This document shows, piece by piece, positions 36,656-44,864 of a stretch of DNA of 64,000 nucleotides (positions within the stretch are counted from its first letter, which is position 1; every line of letters starts with the position of its first letter). This DNA is from Novosphingobium sp. GTDB taxonomy: Bacteria > Pseudomonadota > Alphaproteobacteria > Sphingomonadales > Sphingomonadaceae. Under the pieces are notes generated by a model. That model did not search any database and had not been told where the DNA came from. It saw nothing but the letters and a program-made list of their open reading frames with translations. Both the position numbers and the translations under genes were made by a program. The DNA lies in NCBI RefSeq assembly GCF_024642085.1, contig NZ_JAHEBV010000004.1:1-64000 (forward strand), written 5' to 3'.

Positions 36656-38861
36656 GTTTTTGCGCAACACTTCTGGCAATCAAGCGTGGCCGCGCTGGTG
36701 GCGGCGGGTTCAGATTGGTGCCCGGCGGGCCAATTTCTTCATCATCATGTTTGCAGCGGCCATCGCCGCATTCCTGACCATGACGGTTGTCTCCTGGTAC
36801 GCACTGTTTGCCCAGTCAGAGAGTGGTCAGCTCGTTCCGTCGAATCTGACTGCAGTTCTGCTGGTTGGAACGCTGGTGCCGGCAATGACGATCGTGGTGC
36901 TGATCGGGCGATATCTGGCGCTCAAGCGATCGGAAGAACTTGCCGGCGGCGGCGGGATGCACGTGCGCCTGGTCTTTTTCTTCTCGATGATATCGGCGGT
37001 CCCCACCTTGCTGGTCGTGGTGTTTGCCTCGTTCCTGTTCCAGTCGGGGGTCGAGTTCTGGTTTTCAGACAGTTCACGCGGAATGCTGGAAAATGCCAAC
37101 AAGCTGGCACGCGGCTATTCTGAACAGATTCACCGCGACATGGAATACGAAAGCCTGGCCATGGCGGCCGACCTTCGCGATGAGCTGGCCATTACGCCAA
37201 TCGCCAGCGCCAAGTTTCAGGAAGCGTATCTGTTTCAGGTGCTGAACCGCAAGATCAGCGAATCGACAATTCTGCAAAAAGGCAACGATGGCACCCTGCA
37301 CAAAGTTGCCTTCACCCGCGGCGAAGCGCCGCTTACCGAAATATCGGACGAGGCGATCGGCCAGATCGACAAGGGCGAAGCCATCGTCATCAGTTCCAGC
37401 GCCAATTCGATTCAGGCGGTGACTCCGATTGATCGGCGCGCGGCAACCTACCTCTACACTTCGCGCAAATCGGACCTGCTTTCCTCGGGACAGGCGTCAA
37501 ACATCGTCAAAGCCTATGATCAGCTAACGAAGCGGGCGCGAATCCAGCAGCTGCGGTTCAACATTCTGCTCTTCATCGCCAGTCTGGCGCTGGTGGGCCT
37601 TTCAGTGTGGTTTGCGCTGCGCTTTGCCGACCGCCAGGTTAAGCCGCTGTATGATCTTGTCGATGCGGCCAGACAGGTCGGCTCGGGCAATTTCTCGATG
37701 CGGGTCGAAGGGCGTACCGGGGCGGACGAAATCGGCCTGCTCAACCGTGCGTTCAACCGGATGACCCAGCAACTGGAATACCAGACCCAGGATCTGGTGG
37801 GTGCCAATCAGCAGCTTGATGATAGGCGCGCGTTTATCGAGGCAGTCCTTGATTCGGTAACAGCGGGGGTCATTTCGACCGACCCCGAAGGGACCATTCT
37901 GCTGGTCAACGGTTCTGCGCAAAAGTTGCTGCTGGGCAAGGACACGGACAATCCGATCGGCGAAAAGCTGGCCGAGATTGCGCCGCAACTTGCCGGACTG
38001 GCCGAAAGCGGCCGCCAGGGCGGGGTGGTGCAGTATTCCCGCGGCACCGAACTTCTCACCCTGGCGGTCAAATCAACCCGCGAGCCGAGCGGTTACGTCA
38101 TCACATTCGAAGACATCACCCGGCAGCTGCTTGACCAGCGCCAGGCCGCTTGGTCGGACGTGGCACGCCGCATCGCGCACGAAATCAAGAACCCGCTTAC
38201 CCCGATACAGCTTGCCACCGAACGGCTGAAACGGCGCTATACCAAACTGGTCACGGCCGATGCCGAGCTGTTCGAGGAACTGACTGGCACAATCATCCGC
38301 CAGGTCGGCGATCTGCGACGCATGGTGGACGAGTTTTCCAGCTTTGCCCGTCTCCCCAAACCGGTATTCCGCGGCGAAGATCCTGTCGATCTGGCGCGGC
38401 AGTCCTTGTTCCTGCAGGAAGTGGCGCGGCCCGACATCAACTTTCATTTCAGCGCAGACCCGGCAATCGGGATCATCGCGTGCGATCGCCATCAGTTCGG
38501 CCAGGCGATGACCAATGTGCTCAAGAACGCGGTAGAAGCGGTCGAAGCCCGCGAAAAAACCGAAGATACGGATTACCGGGGGCAGATTGCCGTAGTCCTG
38601 ACCGGCACTCCGGAAGATGTCACAATCTCGATTGCCGATAATGGAATCGGCCTTCCGCAAGATCGTGAGCGCATTGTCGAGCCCTATGTAACGACCCGGG
38701 AAAAGGGGACTGGCCTTGGACTTGCGATCGTCAACAAGATTGTCGAGGAACACGCAGGCGAGATGACCTTCGCGCCCGGACCGGTTGACGGAACAGTCGT
38801 AACCCTTCGCTTTGCGCGCGATCCATTGTCCAACCAGACGAAATCCGAAGCTGCCGAATGA
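36651..38861 (+). CDS. ntrY: Membrane sensor kinase NtrY
   Basis: NtrY is the partner kinase of NtrX, linked to nitrogen and redox/oxygen signalling in alphaproteobacteria. The 736-residue protein has membrane helices near residues 30-55, 65-88 and 100-122, a periplasmic sensor part, another helix (FNILLFIASLALVGLSVWFAL), then HAMP, PAS and kinase domains with the H-box RRIAHEIKNPLTPIQLATERL and DNGIGLP plus GTGLGLAIV. The ATG at 36651 gives MQFLRNTSGNQ; a GTG at 36621 in frame is less likely. It starts 59 bases after ntrC. Confidence 0.95.
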   Translation: MQFLRNTSGNQAWPRWWRRVQIGARRANFFIIMFAAAIAAFLTMTVVSWYALFAQSESGQLVPSNLTAVLLVGTLVPAMTIVVLIGRYLALKRSEELAGGGGMHVRLVFFFSMISAVPTLLVVVFASFLFQSGVEFWFSDSSRGMLENANKLARGYSEQIHRDMEYESLAMAADLRDELAITPIASAKFQEAYLFQVLNRKISESTILQKGNDGTLHKVAFTRGEAPLTEISDEAIGQIDKGEAIVISSSANSIQAVTPIDRRAATYLYTSRKSDLLSSGQASNIVKAYDQLTKRARIQQLRFNILLFIASLALVGLSVWFALRFADRQVKPLYDLVDAARQVGSGNFSMRVEGRTGADEIGLLNRAFNRMTQQLEYQTQDLVGANQQLDDRRAFIEAVLDSVTAGVISTDPEGTILLVNGSAQKLLLGKDTDNPIGEKLAEIAPQLAGLAESGRQGGVVQYSRGTELLTLAVKSTREPSGYVITFEDITRQLLDQRQAAWSDVARRIAHEIKNPLTPIQLATERLKRRYTKLVTADAELFEELTGTIIRQVGDLRRMVDEFSSFARLPKPVFRGEDPVDLARQSLFLQEVARPDINFHFSADPAIGIIACDRHQFGQAMTNVLKNAVEAVEAREKTEDTDYRGQIAVVLTGTPEDVTISIADNGIGLPQDRERIVEPYVTTREKGTGLGLAIVNKIVEEHAGEMTFAPGPVDGTVVTLRFARDPLSNQTKSEAAE

Positions 38862-38880
38862 CCCTGACAGAGGAAATGCA

Positions 38881-40278
38881 ATGGCCCTCGATATCCTGAT
38901 CGTTGACGATGAACGCGACATCCGCGAACTGGTCGCCGGCGTACTGAGCGATGAAGGCTATGAATGCCGGACTGCCGGTGACAGCACCAGTGCGCTGGCG
39001 ATGATCGATGAACGGCGCCCCAGCCTGGTCCTTCTTGATGTGTGGCTTCACGGCAGCCCGATGGACGGTCTCGAAGTGCTTGACGCAATAAAGCAGCGCG
39101 AGCCCGAGCTGCCAGTGATCATTTTTTCCGGCCACGGCAACATCGACACGGCCGTATCGGCCATCGCGCGTGGGGCAATGGATTTTATCGAGAAACCGTT
39201 CGAGGCGGAGCGGCTGCTCCTTTTGGTGGCCCGCGCCACCGAGACCGAGCGGCTTCGCCGCGAAAATGCCCGGCTCCGCGAAGGGTTTGTCACATCGGAC
39301 GAGTTTACCGGCAATAGCTCGGCCATCAATGCCGTGCGCGCAACGTTGAAGCGGGTCGCCAACACAGGCAGCCGGTTGCTTATCACTGGCCCTGCCGGCG
39401 CCGGCAAGGAAGTGGCCGCCCGGTTGCTCCACAGTTGGAGCCCGCGGGCCGAAAGCGCCTTTGTCACGGTAAACTCTGCCCGGATCACGCCCGAACGGTT
39501 TGAGCAGGAACTGTTCGGGGAAGAGCAGGGGGGCAAGCTGGTGAGGGCCGGATTGCTCGAAATGGCTGACGGCGGGACGCTTTATCTTGACGAAGTCGCC
39601 GATATGCCTCTGTCGACCCAGGCGCGGATCCTCCGGGTCCTGACCGAACAGGCTTTTGTCCGTGTCGGCGGTCATCGCCAGATCCGGGTGGACGTGCGAG
39701 TGGTGTCATCAACCGCACGCAACCTTGAAAAGGAAATTATCGAGGGAAAGTTTCGGGAAGATCTGTTTTATCGGCTCAACGTGGTTCCGGTGACGATCCC
39801 GTCGCTTGCTGAACGACGCGATGATATCCCGTCTTTAGCCGATCATTTTTTCGCCAGGTTCGCTGCGGATCAGGGAGTCGCACCGCCTGAGGTTGCTATG
39901 GAGGCCATGGCGGCCCTGCAGAGCTATGAATGGCCGGGCAACGTGCGCCAGCTGCGCAATGTGGTGGAACGCACCATAATTCTGACCCCGCGCGATAAAC
40001 TGGGACGAATCGTGACCGATATGCTTCCGGCAGAAGTCATCAATGGGCGTATCGGCACCGATACCGGAATGCCATCGCTGATGGGCGTGCCACTGCGTGA
40101 AGCCCGCGAAAACTTTGAACGTGAGTACCTGCGTGTCCAGATCCGTCGGTTTTCGGGCAACATATCGCGCACCGCTTCGTTTATCGGGATGGAGCGATCG
40201 GCTTTGCATCGCAAACTCAAACTGCTGGGCATGGTGGGCGGCAAGGAGGGTGAAGAAGCAGACCTGGAAGAGGCGTGA
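38881..40278 (+). CDS. ntrX: Response regulator NtrX, without the GAFTGA loop
   Basis: The 465-residue NtrX has a receiver domain (DILIVDDERDI; Asp in LVLLDVWLHG), an AAA+ domain (Walker A GPAGAGKE; Walker B TLYLDEVADMP) and a C-terminal Fis-type helix-turn-helix (SGNISRTASFIGMERSALHRKL). Where NtrC has GAFTGA, this protein reads FGEEQGGKLVRAGLLEMADGG, so the sigma-54-contacting loop is missing. It may therefore act at sigma-70 promoters, as suggested for other alphaproteobacterial NtrX proteins. The ATG at 38881 follows GAGG. It is 19 bases from ntrY. Confidence 0.95.
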   Translation: MALDILIVDDERDIRELVAGVLSDEGYECRTAGDSTSALAMIDERRPSLVLLDVWLHGSPMDGLEVLDAIKQREPELPVIIFSGHGNIDTAVSAIARGAMDFIEKPFEAERLLLLVARATETERLRRENARLREGFVTSDEFTGNSSAINAVRATLKRVANTGSRLLITGPAGAGKEVAARLLHSWSPRAESAFVTVNSARITPERFEQELFGEEQGGKLVRAGLLEMADGGTLYLDEVADMPLSTQARILRVLTEQAFVRVGGHRQIRVDVRVVSSTARNLEKEIIEGKFREDLFYRLNVVPVTIPSLAERRDDIPSLADHFFARFAADQGVAPPEVAMEAMAALQSYEWPGNVRQLRNVVERTIILTPRDKLGRIVTDMLPAEVINGRIGTDTGMPSLMGVPLREARENFEREYLRVQIRRFSGNISRTASFIGMERSALHRKLKLLGMVGGKEGEEADLEEA

Positions 40279-40417
40279 TCGCTTTTCCAAAATGAGGCGA
40301 TTTACCTGACCGCCGAAAGGCAGTAAGATCGTCCCAAGTTGAACCGGTTTCCACTCACCGTGGTGGAGCCAGAATGCGGACCGCATCAGCGGCCGTCAAA
40401 AACAAGGAGTCCGATTG

Positions 40418-41005
40418 ATGACATCCCGTACGCTCACCGCGCGTCCGCGCGCTGAAAAAGAAGAACCTCAAGCCGAGCTTGAAACGCCCTTGGACGATGC
40501 ACCGCCGGTACCGGCAAAGGGCCAGAACCTTCAGGACCAGTTCCTCAACTTGCTGCGCAAGAACAAAACACCAGTGACCATGTTTCTGGTGAAAGGCGTC
40601 AAGCTGCAAGGCATCGTCACGTGGTTCGACAATTTTTCCATCTTGCTGCGCCGTGATGGTCAGTCCCAGCTGGTCTACAAGCATGCAGTATCGACGATCA
40701 TGCCGGGCCAGCCCATTGATGTGCGCCAGTTCGGCGGCGGCGCGGAAGGATCGCGCAAGGTGCGGCTCCTGCAGGACGTCTTCCTGTCAAGTGTCCGGTC
40801 CTCCGGTGTCCAGGTGACCATGTTCCTGGTCAACGGCGTCATGTTGCAGGGCAGGGTCGCTGCCTATGACCTGTTCTGCATGCTACTGGAACGCGAAGGC
40901 TATGTGCAGCTTGCCTACAAGCACGCTGTTTCGACCATCCAGCCCCTCGGTCCGGTCGATCTGACCGGCGACGGCTGGGAGGGCGAGGAAAGCGAGGACG
41001 CCTGA
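40418..41005 (+). CDS. hfq: Tandem two-domain RNA chaperone Hfq
   Basis: Hfq pairs small RNAs with mRNAs as a hexameric ring. This 195-residue protein carries two complete Hfq/Sm domains in one chain: residues about 37-97 ([13 protein letters not shown] ... [11 protein letters not shown]) and about 116-177 ([14 protein letters not shown] ... [11 protein letters not shown]). Both keep the Sm2 motif YKHAVSTI. Standard Hfq is 70-100 residues with one domain, so a trimer here would make a ring of six. Only the first domain keeps basic residues (RKNK) at the rim position. The ATG at 40418 follows AAGGAG at 40404. Tandem Hfq is known in sphingomonads. Confidence 0.96.
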   Translation: MTSRTLTARPRAEKEEPQAELETPLDDAPPVPAKGQNLQDQFLNLLRKNKTPVTMFLVKGVKLQGIVTWFDNFSILLRRDGQSQLVYKHAVSTIMPGQPIDVRQFGGGAEGSRKVRLLQDVFLSSVRSSGVQVTMFLVNGVMLQGRVAAYDLFCMLLEREGYVQLAYKHAVSTIQPLGPVDLTGDGWEGEESEDA

Positions 41006-42333
41006 GCTTTCTTGACGATAACCGCGAAGACGTTGCCCGCGGGGCGCGTGCTCTTGTAGTCTATCCCGAGTTCAGGACGCGCGGTTCGGCTTTGATAGAT
41101 ACCGCCGCGCGGCTTGATGAGGCCAGGGGGCTGGCGCTTGCCATCGGCTTGGTGGTGGTGGACGCACTGGCGATCCCGATCCGCGAAGCTCGCGCTGCGA
41201 CGCTGTTCGGGGATGGGCAGATCCAGAACATTGATGTCGCCTGCAACCAGGGCGATGCAGAACTGGTGATTGTCGATGGTTCGCTGAGCGCAATCCAGCA
41301 GCGCAACCTTGAAGACAAACTGAAGCGAAAGGTGATAGACCGAACCGGCCTCATTCTTGAAATCTTTGGGGAACGGGCCGCTACCGCCGAAGGGCGATTG
41401 CAGGTTGAGCTTGCGCACCTGGATTACCAGGCCGGACGGCTGGTGCGCTCGTGGACCCACCTCGAACGCCAGCGGGGCGGCTTCGGCTTTCTCGGCGGAC
41501 CTGGCGAAACGCAGATCGAGGCCGACCGCCGCATGATACGCGACCGTATGGCTCGTCTGCGCCGTGAGCTTGAGCAAGTGCGCCGGACGCGCGGCCTGCA
41601 TCGCAGCCGGCGCGAGAAGGCGCCGTGGCCCGTAATTGCTTTGGTCGGTTACACCAATGCCGGCAAATCAACACTGTTCAATTACCTGACCGGGGCAGGG
41701 GTCATGGCCGAAGACCTGCTCTTCGCCACTCTCGATCCGACTATGCGCCGAATCCGTTTGCCTGGCGTAGACAAGGCAATTCTGTCCGACACCGTCGGGT
41801 TTATCTCGGACTTGCCGACCCAGCTGGTCGCAGCGTTCCGGGCGACGCTGGAAGAAGTCACCGCAGCCGACGTCATCGTCCACGTTCGTGATATTGCCAA
41901 TGCTGATAGCCAGGCACAGAAAGCCGAAGTTCTGGCCATTCTGTCCGATCTTGGCTTGCTGGATGACGAGGCGGAAACTCCGCGCATTCCCATAGTCGAG
42001 GCGTGGAACAAGTGGGATTTGCTTAACGACGAGCGCGCAGTCGAACTGCGTGAGCAAATCGAGGCTCATCCCGATGACGTGATTGTGCCGCTTTCGGCCT
42101 TGACCGGCGCGGGCTGCGACACACTTTTGAACACGGTCAGCAAGCTGCTGACCCAAGGAGCCCGGCTGCACAGTTTTGTGCTTCCTGCAAGCGACGGGCA
42201 ACGCCTGGCCTGGCTGCATTCCCATGGGGAGGTCGTTGCAGAAGACGACGCTGGCGACGATGAACGCGGGCCGCTACGCCGTCTGTCTGTCCGGCTTGAT
42301 CCGCGCGAATTAGGACGATTTGCCAGGCTCTGA
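41002..42333 (+). CDS. hflX: GTPase HflX, probable CTG start
   Basis: HflX is a ribosome-binding GTPase that can split ribosomes under stress. Motifs: the glycine-rich [20 protein letters not shown], Walker [14 protein letters not shown]3 [10 protein letters not shown] and G4 NKWD. The first conventional start, TTG 41092, would remove [13 protein letters not shown], the first strand of the family fold. The frame is open from 40870 but offers no ATG, GTG or TTG before 41092. A CTG at 41002-41004, overlapping the hfq stop, with GAGGA at 40994 just upstream, is the best candidate, giving 443 residues. hfq-hflX order is conserved in proteobacteria. It overlaps mazG by 24 bases tail to tail. Confidence 0.92.
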   Translation: MSFLDDNREDVARGARALVVYPEFRTRGSALIDTAARLDEARGLALAIGLVVVDALAIPIREARAATLFGDGQIQNIDVACNQGDAELVIVDGSLSAIQQRNLEDKLKRKVIDRTGLILEIFGERAATAEGRLQVELAHLDYQAGRLVRSWTHLERQRGGFGFLGGPGETQIEADRRMIRDRMARLRRELEQVRRTRGLHRSRREKAPWPVIALVGYTNAGKSTLFNYLTGAGVMAEDLLFATLDPTMRRIRLPGVDKAILSDTVGFISDLPTQLVAAFRATLEEVTAADVIVHVRDIANADSQAQKAEVLAILSDLGLLDDEAETPRIPIVEAWNKWDLLNDERAVELREQIEAHPDDVIVPLSALTGAGCDTLLNTVSKLLTQGARLHSFVLPASDGQRLAWLHSHGEVVAEDDAGDDERGPLRRLSVRLDPRELGRFARL

Positions 42334-43104
42334 CGCCTTGACGTCATTCCACAAGGTCTCTTGGTGGTCGAGATTGAGCGAGCCAAACTCGTTCCCTTGT
42401 GATTTAGCCAGCAACTCCATTGCGCGAAAACGCCTTTCGAACTTCGCGTTTGCAGCGCGCAGAGCGTCTTCTGGTGCAATGCCGTAAGCGCGGGACACAT
42501 TGACCGCAGCGAATAGCAAATCTCCCGCTTCCTCGGCGCGATCAGCATCGTTTCCGGCCGCCGCCAATTCTGTAATTTCTTCTAACAGCTTGGCAACTGG
42601 CCCAGCGGTATCGGGCCAATCGAAACCGACACGCGCGGCGCGTTTCTGCAATTTTTCAGCGCGCATCAAGGCGGGCAACGCAATGGCGACGCCGTCCAGC
42701 GTGCCGGTCGCACCGTTTGCATGGCGCTCCGCAGCCTTTATCTGTTCCCAGCGCTGATTTCGATCAGGATTTTCATGGTGGTCTTGGCTGAAGATGTGCG
42801 GGTGTCGGGCTTCCATCTTGGAAGTGATGGCTGCGGCGACGTCTTCAAAATCGAACAAGCCAGCTTCTTCAGCAATTCGGGCGTGAAACACGACTTGCAG
42901 CAGCAGATCGCCAAGCTCGTCTTTTAGCGCCGCCATGTCATCGCGCGCGATGGCGTCGGCAACTTCGTACGCTTCCTCGATCGTGTAAGGAGCGATCGTG
43001 GCGAAGCTTTGCGCACGGTCCCATTCACAGCCAAGTTGCGGATCGCGCAGGCGCACCATAATCGCCAAAAGGCGCCGAAGGGGGGAAAAGTCTGTAATGG
43101 ACAT
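42310..43104 (-). CDS. mazG: Nucleoside triphosphate pyrophosphohydrolase MazG
   Basis: MazG hydrolyses nucleoside triphosphates to monophosphates, cleaning pools or lowering (p)ppGpp. The 264-residue protein has two tandem MazG domains; the first includes the EExxE-type acidic helix (TIEEAYEVADAIARDD) and ELGDLLLQVVFHARIAEEAG, the second EAGDLLFAAVNVSRAYGI. Each has the E-x-x-D pairs that bind Mg. No Shine-Dalgarno precedes the ATG at 43104; an AT-rich palindrome lies nine bases upstream. It converges on hflX with overlap of 24 bases. Confidence 0.95.
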   Translation of the reverse strand: MSITDFSPLRRLLAIMVRLRDPQLGCEWDRAQSFATIAPYTIEEAYEVADAIARDDMAALKDELGDLLLQVVFHARIAEEAGLFDFEDVAAAITSKMEARHPHIFSQDHHENPDRNQRWEQIKAAERHANGATGTLDGVAIALPALMRAEKLQKRAARVGFDWPDTAGPVAKLLEEITELAAAGNDADRAEEAGDLLFAAVNVSRAYGIAPEDALRAANAKFERRFRAMELLAKSQGNEFGSLNLDHQETLWNDVKASEPGKSS

Positions 43105-43113
43105 GTCAGAATG

Positions 43114-43127
43114 ATAATATATATTAT
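43114..43127. promoter_or_regulatory. Perfect 14-base AT palindrome before mazG
   Basis: ATAATATATATTAT at 43114-43127 is a perfect palindrome in an AT-rich stretch unlike its surroundings. On the minus strand it supplies a TATTAT -10 whose start point would fall within a few bases of the mazG ATG, so it may be a promoter for a leaderless mRNA, an operator, or both. Confidence 0.45.
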
Positions 43128-43156
43128 GTTAAATTGAAATAGGGTTCAGAGCAAGA

Positions 43157-43327
43157 TTACGAGGCAAACAGCCGAACTCCGGCCGTTACGATGATGATGA
43201 TACCAAGCCAGACAAGAGCCACCTTGACCAACTGGTCGCGAGCCAGTCCATGAGAAGCCATCGCTCGCCAGTTAAGTGCAAGGACCATAAGGCAAGCGAC
43301 AAGTCCAAAGACCAAAGCGCTATTCAT
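43157..43327 (-). CDS. Small two-helix membrane protein (56 residues)
   Basis: A 57-codon frame encodes a 56-residue protein with two hydrophobic helices: SALVFGLVACLMVLALNW (residues 3-20) and VKVALVWLGIIIIVTAGVRL (about 34-53), separated by a short basic loop (RAMASHGLARDQ). The ATG overlaps the stop of the MBL hydrolase gene as ATGA, so it is translationally coupled to the end of the metG-tatD-MBL unit. I do not recognise a family with a known function, but small proteins of this type at this position occur in sphingomonads. The overlap and clean helix pattern support it being real. Confidence 0.7.
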   Translation of the reverse strand: MNSALVFGLVACLMVLALNWRAMASHGLARDQLVKVALVWLGIIIIVTAGVRLFAS

Positions 43328-44091
43328 GCCGACAACACCATACCATCATAACCGACCAAAACGTGCGGCGGGATTTCGCTGGCCAAGGTCGCATAATCCA
43401 TCGATTTGTCGAGATGCGTCAAAACCGCGGCTTTAGCCCCGGTGGCTTCGATCAGTTCCAGCGCCATGCCCAGATGCGCATGAGTAGGATGCGGTTCGCG
43501 CCTCAGACAATCGACAACAAGCAGATCCACGTTCCGGAAAAGGTCAACCATCTGCGGAACAATTTCGCTAAAGTCTGTAGCATAACCGATTGTTTTATTG
43601 TCACAATCAAATAGGTAACCCGTGCTTTGAGCTGGCCCGTGGGGCATCTGGCAAGTCGAAACCCCAAATCCGGAACACATCCGCAGCCGGTCCAGGGTGT
43701 CGAGTTCTACGATGGTGTGGTATCCAAATTGCCCGGCAAAAACATAGCCAAAACGCTGGCGCAGACGCCTTACCGTTTCGCTTGCCGCAAAGCCGGGTAT
43801 CGGCCCGCCCCGACCATAGCGAAGCGGCCGAAGGTCATCGATACCGTGACAATGGTCGGCATGGTCGTGTGTCCAGAATACTGCGTCAAACCGGTCAATA
43901 CCGGTGGCAAGCAATTGCTGCCGGAGATCGGTTGAAGTGTCTACCAGGATGCGCTGGCCGGCATCGCTTTCAAGCGCGATAGAAACGCGGGTCCGACGGT
44001 TCCTTGGCTCATCAGGATCACACAGGCCCCAATCGTTGCCAATACGCGGGACCCCCGTGGATGTCCCGCTGCCCAGCATGATCAACTTCAC
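43324..44091 (-). CDS. MBL-fold metallohydrolase, PhnP-like
   Basis: The 255-residue protein is a metallo-beta-lactamase-fold phosphodiesterase relative. The metal motif THDHADHCHGIDDLR (HxHxDH) lies near residue 76; LGSGTSTGVPRIGNDWG at the N-terminus and MPHGPAQSTGYLF are typical of the PhnP/ElaC-like subgroup found beside tatD in proteobacteria. The substrate is not known; cyclic nucleotide or cyclic phosphate cleavage is possible. It is coupled to tatD by ATGA overlap and to the 56-residue membrane protein downstream. Confidence 0.92.
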   Translation of the reverse strand: MKLIMLGSGTSTGVPRIGNDWGLCDPDEPRNRRTRVSIALESDAGQRILVDTSTDLRQQLLATGIDRFDAVFWTHDHADHCHGIDDLRPLRYGRGGPIPGFAASETVRRLRQRFGYVFAGQFGYHTIVELDTLDRLRMCSGFGVSTCQMPHGPAQSTGYLFDCDNKTIGYATDFSEIVPQMVDLFRNVDLLVVDCLRREPHPTHAHLGMALELIEATGAKAAVLTHLDKSMDYATLASEIPPHVLVGYDGMVLSA

Positions 44092-44864
44092 AGATTTGCC
44101 TTGGTAAACAACCGCGCAAAATTGTGGGTCGTACGTTCGGCAAGTATTTCAGGCTCGACGCCGCGCAAAGATGCAACAAACCGAGCGGTATCAGCAACAA
44201 AGGATGGCTCGCACACGCGGCCGCGATGGGGAACGGGAGCGAGAAACGGTGCATCGGTTTCAACCAAAAGCCGGTCCTCTGGTACTTGTGCAGCAATTGC
44301 TTGCAAGTCCCTGGCGTTCTTGAATGTTACAATGCCGGAGAGCGAAATAGTTACACCCAATTCAAGCATTTTGCGGGCAAAATCTGCCGACGCAGTGAAA
44401 CAGTGGATCAAGGCTGGATAGGCGCCCTTCTCCATCTCTTCAGCCATGATTGCCGCCGTATCGTCTTCGGCATCGCGTGTGTGAACGATCAATGGTAATT
44501 GCGCCGCGCGTGCCGCCGCAATGTGCCGTCGGAATAACGCCTGCTGCGTCTGTCGGTCAGAGTGATCGTAATAGTAATCCAGCCCGGTTTCGCCAATGGC
44601 TATTACCCTGGGATGAGCAGCTGCTGCAAGCAGCGCGCTTTCGCCCAGGTCGGCGTGTTCATCCGCTTCGTGTGGATGGATTCCGACGCTTGCCCATACG
44701 TCGGTCTCGCGACTGGCCGTGGAAATCACCTGTTCCCATTCACGCTTGCGCGTCGAAATCGACAGAAATCCACCTACTCCCGCTCCACGGGCACGGCTGA
44801 GCACGCCTTGCTGATCTTCGACCAGGCCCTTGTATTCCAGGTGACAGTGCGAATCTATCAGCAT
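44088..44864 (-). CDS. TatD family metal-dependent hydrolase
   Basis: TatD-family enzymes are DNases or other phosphohydrolases with two metals. The 258-residue TIM barrel shows the HxH of strand one (LIDSHCHLEY), GIHPHEA, the Glu in IGETGLDYYYDHS, HTRDAEDD, HCFT and LVETDAPFLAPVPHRG. The ATG at 44864 shares its A with the metG stop. metG-tatD-MBL is a standard order in alphaproteobacteria. Its in vivo substrate is not certain; DNA repair or RNA quality control are the usual proposals. Confidence 0.95.
   Translation of the reverse strand: MLIDSHCHLEYKGLVEDQQGVLSRARGAGVGGFLSISTRKREWEQVISTASRETDVWASVGIHPHEADEHADLGESALLAAAAHPRVIAIGETGLDYYYDHSDRQTQQALFRRHIAAARAAQLPLIVHTRDAEDDTAAIMAEEMEKGAYPALIHCFTASADFARKMLELGVTISLSGIVTFKNARDLQAIAAQVPEDRLLVETDAPFLAPVPHRGRVCEPSFVADTARFVASLRGVEPEILAERTTHNFARLFTKANL

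Noticed and set aside
40418..41005. Assembly or frame error joining two hfq genes
   Set aside because: The two Sm domains differ in sequence, are in one frame with a normal linker, and the arrangement is known in this bacterial group.
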